From Nostoc sp. HK-01 (lineage in GTDB: Bacteria > Cyanobacteriota > Cyanobacteriia > Cyanobacteriales > Nostocaceae), in NCBI GenBank assembly GCA_003990705.1, contig AP018318.1, positions 1,987,501 to 2,051,500 of the forward strand: DNA of 64,000 nt, in the 5' to 3' direction. Position numbers and translations under genes: made by a program. This document shows, piece after piece, positions 9,142 through 18,163 of this stretch (positions are counted from its first letter, which is position 1; each line of letters opens with the position of its first letter). The notes beneath the pieces were generated by a model. The model saw only the letters and a list, made by a program, of their open reading frames with translations, was not told the DNA's origin and searched no databases.

Positions 9142-9342
9142 GCCAGAAAACCACGGTTATTTAGAGCCAACTAGCGCGTAAAATGAACAGATGCTGACGG
9201 TATACACCAAATACAAACAAGTTGTTATAGTAAAGTGCTGAGTATAAACCCTATATCTTCGAGGCTTTGAACAATCAACCATTGTCCGAACCTAAACTAA
9301 GTACAGCTATAGCTCACAGATTAGAGGAATTTAATTAAAGAT

Positions 9343-10530
9343 ATGAATACAGATAATGTTACAAATTTATCATCCCTAGAGCAAAGGGGATTAGAATTCA
9401 CGCGTTCTTCTGGAGGTGAATCAGCTTGTTTACATGATCAGGAAATACCTGAATTAGACTTATTTAGTCCCTTCAAAATTCGCGATTTAACTTTGCCAAA
9501 TCGTGTGGCCATGTCACCTATGTGTCAATATTCCGCTGAGAATGGAATAGCAAATGATTGGCACTTTGTTCATTTGGGAAGCAGGGCTGTTGGCGGTGCT
9601 GGTTTAATTATGGTGGAAGCCACAGCAGTCACATCCCAAGGGCGCATTACACCTGGTGATCTCGGTCTTTGGGATGATACTCAAATTGAACCATTAGCCC
9701 GCATTGTGCGTTTTGTTCAGCAACAGGGAGCAGTTGCGGGTATCCAACTGGCTCATGCTGGGAGAAAAGCAAGTTGTCATGTTCCCTGGTTGGGTGGTAC
9801 ACCTTTAACACCTGAACTAGGTGCTTGGCCTACAATTGCACCCAGTGCCATTCCCTTTCATGACAATAGTCCTGTTCCCAAGGCTTTGGATGAACGTGGT
9901 ATTGAAGAAGTTATTACAGCGTTTGTTCAAACAGCAGAGCGATCGCTGCAAGCTGGTTTTCAAGTTATTGAAATTCACGCGGCTCATGGATACTTATTGC
10001 ATTCTTTTCTGTCACCACTCAGTAATCAGCGAACAGACATTTACGGAGGTTCTCTAGAAAATAGAATGCGTTTATTACTGGAAGTAGCCAGACGGATACG
10101 CGAGATTTTACCGCCAGGAATGCCACTTTTTGTTCGTATCTCTGCTACTGATTGGGTAGAAGGGGGTTGGGATATTGAACAATCAGTAATTTTATCTCGT
10201 GAACTAAAAGGTTTAGGTGTTGATGTAATTGATGTTTCTACAGGTGGCTTAGTACCCCACGCCAAAATTCCTGTAGAAAAGGGTTATCAAGTGCCTTTTG
10301 CTGCCAAAATCCGGCAAGAATCTCAAATCAATACCGCAGCTGTAGGGATGATAACTGAAGCTGAGTATGCCAATCAAATCATTACTCGTGGCTGCGCTGA
10401 TTTGGTTCTGATTGGTCGAGAATTGCTCCGCGACCCATATTGGTCTATTCATGCTCAGGGTCACTTAGATGAAGTTCCTAACTGGCCTGTACCTTATGGT
10501 TATGCGGTAAAACGACAAAAACGTAGATAG
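9343..10530 (+). CDS. NADH:flavin oxidoreductase, old yellow enzyme family (YqjM-like)
   Basis: FMN-dependent ene-reductase that reduces activated C=C bonds of alpha,beta-unsaturated carbonyls with NAD(P)H. A TIM barrel spans about 38-385. The YqjM-type start LFSPFKIRDLTLPNRVAMSP is followed by CQYSAE, whose Cys tunes the flavin. The substrate-binding pair is in IEIHAAHGYLLHSFLSPLSN (His and His/Asn position), and the phosphate-binding DIYGGSLENR follows. Its 395 residues exceed the roughly 340-370 of YqjM because of a 38-residue N-terminal extension of unknown role. The start ATG has AGAGGAATT 12-20 bases upstream. A rho-independent terminator follows. The natural substrate is unknown, and oxidative or electrophile stress is the usual context. 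Confidence 0.9.
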   Translation: MNTDNVTNLSSLEQRGLEFTRSSGGESACLHDQEIPELDLFSPFKIRDLTLPNRVAMSPMCQYSAENGIANDWHFVHLGSRAVGGAGLIMVEATAVTSQGRITPGDLGLWDDTQIEPLARIVRFVQQQGAVAGIQLAHAGRKASCHVPWLGGTPLTPELGAWPTIAPSAIPFHDNSPVPKALDERGIEEVITAFVQTAERSLQAGFQVIEIHAAHGYLLHSFLSPLSNQRTDIYGGSLENRMRLLLEVARRIREILPPGMPLFVRISATDWVEGGWDIEQSVILSRELKGLGVDVIDVSTGGLVPHAKIPVEKGYQVPFAAKIRQESQINTAAVGMITEAEYANQIITRGCADLVLIGRELLRDPYWSIHAQGHLDEVPNWPVPYGYAVKRQKRR

Positions 10531-10645
10531 ATATTGGCTTTTTTTCTGTTTATATCCAATGGACTGCAACTCTTTCTGAAAATGGTTTTTTCACTTCTAT
10601 TAAGTGTTAAAAGCATCTACAAGAAAAGTTATCATTGACATCAAA

Positions 10646-10673
10646 GTAGGAATGCACAGATGTGCATTCCTAC
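10646..10673 (+). terminator. Rho-independent terminator after the old yellow enzyme
   Basis: A perfect 13-bp stem (GTAGGAATGCACA / TGTGCATTCCTAC) with a 2-base centre, followed by CATTTTTTCC. It lies 116 bases after the stop codon. Confidence 0.8.
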
Positions 10674-10723
10674 CATTTTTTCCTAAATAAGCTGTTGGAA
10701 ACAAACATTTTCCACCCACTTAC

Positions 10724-10990
10724 TTAGTAGAAAAAACTATTATTATTAGACCTTGAGTGGTCTATAGTATGAATTCTATTATCATGATAGCTGATTGAAT
10801 TTATACCAGCAGCTTCAATTGTATAATCTCCTCCGACAGCATTTATTGATAGGCTATCAGTAATATTGATTATATGAAAACCATAAGGATAACCACCTGC
10901 TAATATAGTTTCTGTTTCCTCTGGAGTTAAGTTTTGGATAAACGTCTTGTTCTGAATAGAATCTAAGCTAGAGATTATCAATTTATACAT
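10724..10990 (-). CDS. Small peptide with GG-type leader, possible RiPP/bacteriocin-like precursor
   Basis: An 88-residue protein. The N terminus (MYKLIISSLDSIQNKTFIQN then LTPEETETILAGG) has the pattern of cyanobacterial double-glycine leaders: an acidic helix with LxPEE ending in GG at about 33. The remaining 55 residues are rich in G, N, S, H and I and would form the core peptide. No peptidase-ABC exporter, LanM or other modification enzyme lies nearby, so the maturation machinery would have to be elsewhere. No strong Shine-Dalgarno sequence precedes the ATG. A short secreted structural or signalling peptide is an alternative. Confidence 0.5.
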   Translation of the reverse strand: MYKLIISSLDSIQNKTFIQNLTPEETETILAGGYPYGFHIINITDSLSINAVGGDYTIEAAGINSISYHDNRIHTIDHSRSNNNSFFY

Positions 10991-11411
10991 AAGTTTAATT
11001 AGTTTTTATTCTTGTAACTACTAAAATGAATTTTAAAATATTTATATATTTTTTTTGATTAAAATCTGTTATTGTCTATTTATCTTAGGACATAAGTTAA
11101 CCTCTTTTGTCTAATAAAATCTGGCGCTTAATTTTAGAGCAATGTTCTCATTAATAATATATAAGTTTTTTGTGTAAACAGGGTAGAAATTCGCCACAAA
11201 ATAGATAAATTTAAAAGACATAATTTAACGGCAAAAAAAGACATAAAAGCAAGTAATTACCTTGGATTATAAATGGTCTAGTATATAAATGAAAACCTCT
11301 CAAATTGCTGATATAACAATCGCCGGATGCCATAAAAATATGGGTTTACGCTTGAAAAAATAAGGCTATTTATCCATTCGGCAATTAAATACCATTCATC
11401 GCCCTATCTTG
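10991..11411. other. AT-rich intergenic region
   Basis: About 420 bases with strong A/T bias. No ORF, repeat or RNA was recognised. It probably includes the promoter of the leader peptide on the minus strand and the 3' end of the kinase operon. Confidence 0.5.
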
Positions 11412-12668
11412 TTATTGGAAAGGCAGGATAATGACAAATTCACTACCTTGATAGGGGTGGGAGTTAACTTTAATTGCACCGCCATGCTTTTCGACTACAA
11501 TTTGATGAGCGATCGCTAATCCCAATCCTGTACCTTTACCAACTGCTTTCGTGGTGAATAAACTGTCAAAAATACGTTGTTTCACCTCGTCTGTCATTCC
11601 AATACCATTATCAGCAATCCGAATCGTGATATATTCAGGGCTGGACATTTCTGTAGAGATTTTGATTATCAAGAAATCATCGACTTGCTTTTCTTGCTGC
11701 CAAACATCTTCTAAAGCATCAACGGCATTAGCTAAGATATTCATAAATACTTGATTGAGTTGCCCTGGATAACACTCAACTTTTGGTAAAGCAGCATATT
11801 GTCTGAGAATTTGAATTTCTGGTCGCGTCCCGAATCCTTTCAGACGATGGCGCAGAATTAATAATGTACTCTCAAGTCCTTCATGAACATCAAACTTAAC
11901 CTTTACCGATGTGTCAGCACGAGCAAAGTTGCGTAGTGAAACAGAAATATCTTCAATTCGTTGCGTGCTAACCTGCATAGAATTGAGGAGTTTTGGTAAA
12001 TCTTCTAAGAGAAATTCTAAATCTGTTTGGGCGATCGCATCTTGAATCACCTCTGGTAATTGCTCATAATGTTGCTGACATAATTGCAGAATTTTCGACA
12101 AATCCGCAACATATTCTTGCGCGGGAGGAAGATTACTCACAATGCAGCTAATAGGATTATTCATTTCATGGGCTACACCTGCTACTAACTGACCCAGCAT
12201 CGACAGTTTTTCTTGTTGTACCAGTTGTACTTGTGCCTGTTTTAGCGCGGCTGTTCTTTCTATTACCCGTTGTTCCAGATTATCCGTCAATTGCTTGAGT
12301 TGTAAGTGCATTCGCACCCTAGCAATTACTTCTGCTTGTTCAAAGGGTTTAGGAATGTAATCAACTGCGCCTAAAGAAAGTCCTTTTACCTTATTTTCAG
12401 TATCAGTTAATGCTGTCATAAAAATAATGGGGATGCTTTGGGTTAAAGGATCAGCTTTGAGTTTCTGACAGGTTTCAAAACCATCTATTCCCGTCATCTG
12501 CACATCTAATAAAATTAGTGCTGGTGGTTTATGCTGCACTAATTCAATTGCACTTTCTCCATCTTCAGCTACTCTCACCGCAAAACCTGCACTTTTTAGC
12601 GCTTGTGATAATACTGACAAATTAGTAGGATTATCATCAACAATTAAAATAAATTCTGAGTTTGGCAT
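11412..12668 (-). CDS. Response regulator-histidine kinase hybrid (REC-HisKA-HATPase)
   Basis: Signal-transduction protein with an N-terminal receiver domain (about 5-120) and a kinase core. The receiver has the phospho-acceptor Asp in ALILLDVQMTGIDGFE and the Lys in DYIPKPFEQ. After a coiled coil (about 120-150) comes the H-box LGQLVAGVAHEMNNPISCIV with the phosphorylatable His. The HATPase_c domain shows the N box (NILANAVDALED), DNGIGM and GTGLGLA. There is no membrane segment, so it is cytoplasmic. It lies 48 bases downstream of the MASE1 hybrid kinase and probably receives phosphate from it in a relay. The stimulus is unknown. Confidence 0.92.
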   Translation of the reverse strand: MPNSEFILIVDDNPTNLSVLSQALKSAGFAVRVAEDGESAIELVQHKPPALILLDVQMTGIDGFETCQKLKADPLTQSIPIIFMTALTDTENKVKGLSLGAVDYIPKPFEQAEVIARVRMHLQLKQLTDNLEQRVIERTAALKQAQVQLVQQEKLSMLGQLVAGVAHEMNNPISCIVSNLPPAQEYVADLSKILQLCQQHYEQLPEVIQDAIAQTDLEFLLEDLPKLLNSMQVSTQRIEDISVSLRNFARADTSVKVKFDVHEGLESTLLILRHRLKGFGTRPEIQILRQYAALPKVECYPGQLNQVFMNILANAVDALEDVWQQEKQVDDFLIIKISTEMSSPEYITIRIADNGIGMTDEVKQRIFDSLFTTKAVGKGTGLGLAIAHQIVVEKHGGAIKVNSHPYQGSEFVIILPFQ

Positions 12669-12716
12669 TGGTTAAAATATTGCATTTCATTAAGACTAAT
12701 TAACACTATTAATATT

Positions 12717-15131
12717 CTAGTTATTTTGATTTATCCATTGAGTTAAAATTTCTCGTAGCTTTTTCATTTGAAAATTTTCTGCTAGTTGGATTACTTGTTG
12801 AGCAAAATCAACATAAATATGATTATCAGTTTTTAAATCATTAGCTGCTTGCAATACTCCATCAACATTGCCATCTTTGGCTAAATCATATAAGTGATTC
12901 AATATATCAACAGTCGGTAAAGTTAAATCATTGTAATTAGATTGAACATTAGTTTGGTTGCGATTGGCATTAATTTGGGAGCTTGGTGCATAAATCCAAA
13001 TTAAATTCAGATGTACTCGCAGTAGTTCTAATAAAATTTCCACAACAATAGGCTTAGATAAAAAGGCATTTGCACCAACATCTAAACTCTGATTTTGATC
13101 ACTATCAAATACACTGGCAGAAGTAGCAATAATTACAACACTTTGTAACTGAGGAGATTGTTTAATCTGTCGGATAAAGTCAAAGCCATCCATGACAGGC
13201 ATGATTAAATCAGTGATGATTAAATCAGGTAAAGACGCTACAGCCTGATTAATTCCCTCTTCTCCATTACTAGCTTCAATTAATTCAAATCCAATGGGTT
13301 CTAGTAAATTGAGCAGAACAGAACGATTTTCCCACTTATCATCTACTAGTAAAATGGTGCGTTTTTTGCCTTGATAACCTGTGATAGTTCCTTGTGGCAT
13401 AAACCTAGAACTTTCTGCCCATTGTTTTGCTTCTGGTAATTCCACTTCAAATGAGAAAATACTACCTTGACCAAGTTGACTTTCAACTTGCAAATTACTG
13501 CCCATCAGATAGACGATTTTTTGACTAATAGCTAATCCTAATCCAGTGCCTTCAGACTGTTTATTAATTTCTCCTACTTGCTCAAAAGGTAGGAATATTT
13601 TTTGTAATTGTGCCGATGTCATGCCTACACCTGTATCTTCGACCTGAAAGCGAATTTTATAGTTAGTTATTTCTTGTTGTTCTATTTTATTCAGGACATT
13701 GACTTTTAATGTCACTCCGCCTTTATCTGTAAATTTGATAGCATTACCTAAAAGATTAATTAGCACTTGCCTTAACCTTTTTTCATCAGCTTGAATGCCA
13801 ATGGGAATTTGAGAGTCGGGTTGATAATTGAAAGCAATTACTTTCTGATCAGCTTTAATCCGGCATATTTCCACAACACCTTCTAGAAATGAAGGAAAAT
13901 GAAAATCAATGGGATGTAACTCCATTTTGCGGGCTTCGATTTTGGATAAATCCAGCACATCATTAATTAAAGTTAAGAGATGAAAGCCGCATTGATGGAT
14001 AATTTCAATACCTTTATACCCTTTTTCTGTTAAGGTTTCAGTTCGTTGTAAGATTTGAGTGTAACCCAGGATGCCATTTAAGGGTGTGCGTAACTCATGG
14101 CTCATATTGGCGAGAAATTCACTTTTGGCTTGATTAGCAACTTCTGCAATATTTTTAGCTTCTTGGAGTTCAGCCGTTCGTTCTGCTACACGCTGTTCTA
14201 GTTCATCATTAGCTTGGCGGAGAATCATGGCTGATTTTTGATTTTCATGAGTTACCGCAGAGATGATAAAAGTAGTGATAGCAATCACACAAATGAATGA
14301 TTGCAGTAAGATGAGTGATTCATTTGGCGATGGTTGTTTAGCAAAAGAACCAAAACCGTTAACAGTGCCAAAAACTGCGATCGCACAGACAATAAGTACA
14401 GCTACAGTCGATATCCGCGCGTCAAATCGATAGGCTGTCCAAATCAGCGGCGGGATAATCATATATTCAATTGGGTATCCCCCAGAAAAGGCGACTCGAA
14501 CAACCGCCATCATTAACAGTAAGACAAATGCTAGTTCGATAATTTGTCGCCGACGAAAACTTCTTGGTGATGGAGACTTTTGCAACCATGCCAACAGTAA
14601 AGGTGTAACAATTAAAATACCTGCGCTGTCTGAGGTTAGCCAGGTTTGAAAAACGTTACCAAATACTGGCCAAGGTGCAATCCCACTCATACACAGTGTC
14701 AGTGCAGCCAATACAGAACTGATTAGGGGACTGGGTATAGTGATAACTATAAATTTAAAAACATCTTGCGATCGCTCTAAAAAATAGCGCCGCTTAATAA
14801 ATCGCTGAATTAAAAAAGTTGCAACAAAAGGTGTAATTAAATTAACGGCAGGGATAATAGTACTAATTACAAGATTATGTTTAAAAAAAATAATATAACT
14901 AACAATAAAATCACTGATAAATAAGATAGGCCAAACTCGATAGCCTACTAATAACATTCCCGCTACAAATACACCCAACGCGGGCCAAAATGCTGATGCA
15001 CCACCGACAAATGTCATTGATAAACCGATGTATCCTAGTCCGAGGTGAACCAGAGGAATAATCAGCGCTGCTAAGATAAATGGGCGATCAAGCTTGACTA
15101 GGAATTGCTGCTTTATCGTATTTAGCTGCAT
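12717..15131 (-). CDS. MASE1-domain hybrid histidine kinase
   Basis: Membrane sensor kinase of 804 residues. The N-terminal 300 residues hold eight or so hydrophobic segments of the MASE1 type (GLSMTFVGGASAFWPALGVF is typical). A coiled coil follows at about 300-345. The HisKA H-box is FLANMSHELRTPLNGILGYT. HATPase_c motifs are NLLGNAIKFTD, EDTGVGM and GTGLGLAIS. A C-terminal receiver domain (about 590-705) has its Asp in DLIITDLIMPVMDGFD and its Lys in FLSKPI. The last 80 residues may be a helical Hpt-like or linker region. MASE1 is thought to sense a small molecule or envelope condition, which is not identifiable here. First gene of the two-gene kinase operon. Confidence 0.92.
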   Translation of the reverse strand: MQLNTIKQQFLVKLDRPFILAALIIPLVHLGLGYIGLSMTFVGGASAFWPALGVFVAGMLLVGYRVWPILFISDFIVSYIIFFKHNLVISTIIPAVNLITPFVATFLIQRFIKRRYFLERSQDVFKFIVITIPSPLISSVLAALTLCMSGIAPWPVFGNVFQTWLTSDSAGILIVTPLLLAWLQKSPSPRSFRRRQIIELAFVLLLMMAVVRVAFSGGYPIEYMIIPPLIWTAYRFDARISTVAVLIVCAIAVFGTVNGFGSFAKQPSPNESLILLQSFICVIAITTFIISAVTHENQKSAMILRQANDELEQRVAERTAELQEAKNIAEVANQAKSEFLANMSHELRTPLNGILGYTQILQRTETLTEKGYKGIEIIHQCGFHLLTLINDVLDLSKIEARKMELHPIDFHFPSFLEGVVEICRIKADQKVIAFNYQPDSQIPIGIQADEKRLRQVLINLLGNAIKFTDKGGVTLKVNVLNKIEQQEITNYKIRFQVEDTGVGMTSAQLQKIFLPFEQVGEINKQSEGTGLGLAISQKIVYLMGSNLQVESQLGQGSIFSFEVELPEAKQWAESSRFMPQGTITGYQGKKRTILLVDDKWENRSVLLNLLEPIGFELIEASNGEEGINQAVASLPDLIITDLIMPVMDGFDFIRQIKQSPQLQSVVIIATSASVFDSDQNQSLDVGANAFLSKPIVVEILLELLRVHLNLIWIYAPSSQINANRNQTNVQSNYNDLTLPTVDILNHLYDLAKDGNVDGVLQAANDLKTDNHIYVDFAQQVIQLAENFQMKKLREILTQWINQNN

Positions 15132-15271
15132 TTATAGTCTCCATACGAATAGCTGAAGGACTGCTACCTTCAACAAAGGTTGTCTCGCTTATGATTCCCA
15201 AATCAGCAGCCATCATGAACTGCGTATACTTAGATATATAGTTAAAAGTTCTGGGCGAATATAATTCACTA

Positions 15272-15393
15272 CTACACAAACAAAGTCCGCCTATTGCGCT
15301 TGGCGCACCACGCGGACTAATCAAAAATCAAAGGTTTTGAACCCACGTACTGCTTCGCAGAAGCCGTAGGCTAGGTGGGTTTTGTCTGTGTAG
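15272..15393. repeat. Interspersed palindromic repeat, copy 2
   Basis: Bounded by CTACACAAACAAAG and the inverted TTTGTCTGTGTAG. The interior holds AGTCCGCCTATTGCGC and GCGGACT, then ACCCACGTACTG and AGGTGGGT hairpin halves. Same family as the copy at 8555-8632. Terminal inversion and nested hairpins suggest a non-autonomous mobile repeat. Confidence 0.75.
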
Positions 15394-15402
15394 CAGCGAC
15401 TT

Positions 15403-16764
15403 CTAGTCGCCAAGGCTTAATTTCACACCTTGAATTGCATAATCTAACAACTCCATTGGGTGCATCACAGCAATATTTTTCCCCTGCAATTCTAAATGTT
15501 TGGTAATCTGTAAAGCACAACCAGGATTCGGAGAAGCAATTAAATTAGCACCAGTATTTAATAAATTTTGTACTTTTTGTTTACCTAATTCCTCAGCGAC
15601 TTCTGGTTGCAATAGGTTATAAACCCCAGCACTACCACAACATAAAGCTGCGTCTAAAGGTTCTCTTAAAGTCACGCCAGGAATTTGATGTAATAATTGA
15701 CGCGGTTGCAGACTAATTTTTTGTCCATGTAATAAATGACAAGCATCTTGATAAACCAAAGTTAAAGGTTTATCTGTGATTGGTGATAGTTTAGCTGTTA
15801 AGCCAACAGTGGCTAAAAATTCTTGCGCGTCTTTAACTTTAGCGGCAAAATTCTCTGCCTTTTCTCGATATTCTGGATCATCCGCTAAAATATGACCATA
15901 TTCTTTTAAAGTATGTCCACAACCAGCAGCATTGATAATGACAAAATCTACATCAGTATCAGCGAAACTATCAATCATTTGCCTTGCTAAAGCTTTGGCT
16001 TGTTCGGTTTGTCCTTGGTGTTCGGGAAGTGCAGCACAACAGCCTTGAGATTTAGGAATTACCACCTCACAACCGTTCGCTGTTAATACTCGCACTGTCG
16101 CTTCATTCACAGAGGAGAAAAACAGCCGTTGCACACATCCTAAAATCATCCCAACTCGATAGCGTTTTTGTCCCTTGGGGGGAATAATATCTGGTAAATT
16201 ATCTTGAAAAGATTTGGCAGTAATTTGTGGCAGAATTGATTCCATTGCTGCCAACCTTGGCGAGATACTTTTGAGAATGCCAGTTGACTGTAATAGCTTA
16301 GAAAATCCTAACTTTTGATAAACAAATAATGGTACAAGTAAAATGCGTAAAATATCTGGGTTGGGAAACAAAGAAAATATCAGTTGGCGGATAAGTTTAT
16401 CTGGTAAACTGCGAGGATAATTACGTTCAACTTGGTGGCGAGTGGCGGAAATTAATTTGTCATATTGTACGCCTGAAGGACAAGTTGACACACAAGCAAG
16501 ACACCCTAAACAACTATCAAAATGTTCAACTGTAGCTGTATTTAGGGCAATTTCACCTTCATTAATTGCATCCATCAGATAGATTCGTCCTCTAGGAGAA
16601 TCCATCTCTTTACCAATTACCCGATAACTAGGACAAGTTGAAAGACAAAATCCACAATGTACACAAGTATCAATTAACTTGGGGTCAGGCGGATGATTAG
16701 CATCAAAACCTGGTAAATTTTTGATACTAGCTGTATTGTTAATAGAATTTTCTGAAACCTGCAT
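15403..16764 (-). CDS. glcF: Glycolate dehydrogenase iron-sulfur subunit GlcF
   Basis: Electron-transfer subunit of glycolate dehydrogenase, which oxidises photorespiratory glycolate to glyoxylate and feeds the respiratory chain. Two [4Fe-4S] motifs are present near the N terminus: CVHCGFCLSTCP (about 34-45) and CLGCLACVSTCP (about 87-98). Two CCG domains follow, with CCAALPEHQG and CCGSAGVYNL. Its 453 residues are the usual size. The final gene of a glcD-glcE-glcF order on the minus strand, 32 bases after glcE. A cyanobacterial enzyme would operate in photorespiration. Heterodisulfide-reductase-like or lactate-utilisation (LutA) proteins share CCG domains but not this gene order. Confidence 0.88.
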   Translation of the reverse strand: MQVSENSINNTASIKNLPGFDANHPPDPKLIDTCVHCGFCLSTCPSYRVIGKEMDSPRGRIYLMDAINEGEIALNTATVEHFDSCLGCLACVSTCPSGVQYDKLISATRHQVERNYPRSLPDKLIRQLIFSLFPNPDILRILLVPLFVYQKLGFSKLLQSTGILKSISPRLAAMESILPQITAKSFQDNLPDIIPPKGQKRYRVGMILGCVQRLFFSSVNEATVRVLTANGCEVVIPKSQGCCAALPEHQGQTEQAKALARQMIDSFADTDVDFVIINAAGCGHTLKEYGHILADDPEYREKAENFAAKVKDAQEFLATVGLTAKLSPITDKPLTLVYQDACHLLHGQKISLQPRQLLHQIPGVTLREPLDAALCCGSAGVYNLLQPEVAEELGKQKVQNLLNTGANLIASPNPGCALQITKHLELQGKNIAVMHPMELLDYAIQGVKLSLGD

Positions 16765-16796
16765 ATTTCCCCTCTTTTTGCAAATTTTGTGGTTAG

Positions 16797-18080
16797 TTAA
16801 ATTCCACCCACAAACCGTCCAGGACTTAAGATATTTTGGCTATCAAACTGTGCTTTAATGCCGCGCATCAACGGTAAAGCGTTACCGGAATATCCCCAAA
16901 CATCAATATTTTGTTTGACTGTTACAGGTGCAGTTAAAATAGATAAGAAACCTTGATGATTTTGAGTGCGATCGCGCAATTCCAAAACTTGATTCTGCTC
17001 CTCTAATTGTAGCCAACCCAAGCCGCTACTGATATGAATTAACCCAATTTTCACTTGATTTAATATTTCCACAGCCGCACTTGGTAATATTCCTATTTTG
17101 CAAGTAATTGCTACATCTGTGTGAGGATAATTAATTTGATTTTGCAATCTCTGCCATAGATTAGTATCATCGGCATCGGCGTATATTGCCCCATTTAAAC
17201 CTAACTGCGTGCCTACCTCTAAAAGTCGGTTTGATTGTTCTTTGACACTTTCACTAATACTTTGAAAACGGGCAATTAATCCTAATCCTTGACCTAAACC
17301 TAAGTTAGATACAAGTTGTGTGGATAGCAAATCAGCTTGGGTTGGCGTTAACGCTGAACCCTGCAACGTAGAAGCCGCTTGAAATATAGCTTCGGCTGCA
17401 CCAGTCAGCACCACACTTCCCGATACTTCTTGCATCGGATAGACACGAAAAGTTACTTGACTGATAATTCCTAATGTACCGTAAGACCCAGTAAACAATT
17501 TCATCAAGTCGTAGCCAGCAACGTTTTTGACAACTCGTCCACCAGCTTTAGCAATTTGTCCATCAGCACGGATAAAAGTAATACCTAACAACTGGTCACG
17601 GACACTACCATAACGTTGTCGCAGAGAACCTGTATCACCAGTAGCCACAATACCACCGATAGTTGCCTCATCTGGTGCTGTGGGGTCAAGGGCGAGAAAT
17701 TGGCGTGATTTTGCCAAAATTCCTTGGAGTTGGGCAAATTTCATCCCAGATTCCACGGTGACAGTCAAATCACCAACAGCGTGTTCAATGAGTTGGTTAA
17801 TGTGTTCTGTACTGACTACAATATCAATGCCTTTAGCTAAACCACCCCAGTTAAGTTTACTACGACTACCACAAGGCAGAACGCGCCACTTATTTTGATG
17901 GGCGGTGGTCATGACTTGAGATAATTGTGTTTGAGTGCGAGGATAGACAATACAATTAGGGGGATTTATGGAAGTTGTCACCTGTTGAATAGGTTTTTGT
18001 TGACTGGCTTCTAGATTTTCCCAAAGAACAGTATTTTCTTCGCCAACAATAGATGCAATATCAGTCGCAATACCTTTCAT
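16797..18080 (-). CDS. glcE: Glycolate dehydrogenase FAD-binding subunit GlcE
   Basis: FAD-binding type 4 (PCMH) protein acting with GlcD and GlcF. The FAD-binding signature runs from IVYPRTQTQLSQVMTTAHQN through LPCGSRSKLNWGG, and GGIVATGDTGSLRQRYGSVRD is the second flavin-contact region. I chose the ATG giving MKGIATDIASIVGEEN, about 427 residues. The frame stays open 25 codons further upstream, but that extension is encoded partly by the heptamer-repeat-containing spacer after glcD. It is also longer than needed for the family. No clear Shine-Dalgarno sequence precedes either start. Gap to glcD is 83 bases. Confidence 0.85.
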   Translation of the reverse strand: MKGIATDIASIVGEENTVLWENLEASQQKPIQQVTTSINPPNCIVYPRTQTQLSQVMTTAHQNKWRVLPCGSRSKLNWGGLAKGIDIVVSTEHINQLIEHAVGDLTVTVESGMKFAQLQGILAKSRQFLALDPTAPDEATIGGIVATGDTGSLRQRYGSVRDQLLGITFIRADGQIAKAGGRVVKNVAGYDLMKLFTGSYGTLGIISQVTFRVYPMQEVSGSVVLTGAAEAIFQAASTLQGSALTPTQADLLSTQLVSNLGLGQGLGLIARFQSISESVKEQSNRLLEVGTQLGLNGAIYADADDTNLWQRLQNQINYPHTDVAITCKIGILPSAAVEILNQVKIGLIHISSGLGWLQLEEQNQVLELRDRTQNHQGFLSILTAPVTVKQNIDVWGYSGNALPLMRGIKAQFDSQNILSPGRFVGGI

Positions 18081-18146
18081 TAGTTTAAGTAGCTCAGTGT
18101 TAAAAATTATCGTTATGGCAAGGCAAGGGGCAGGGGAAGAGTTCTT

Positions 18147-18163
18147 ACTCAGCACTCAGCACT
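18147..18163. repeat. ACTCAGC heptamer repeat in the glcD-glcE spacer
   Basis: ACTCAGC occurs twice plus a partial copy. The same heptamer occurs inside mfd near 63.06 kb. It marks the spacer as repeat-derived and supports the downstream start for glcE. Confidence 0.7.

Noticed and set aside
15088-15324. 78-codon minus-strand ORF upstream of the MASE1 kinase
   Set aside because: It overlaps the kinase start in another frame and its 5' part lies in the palindromic repeat. No protein-like motif is present.
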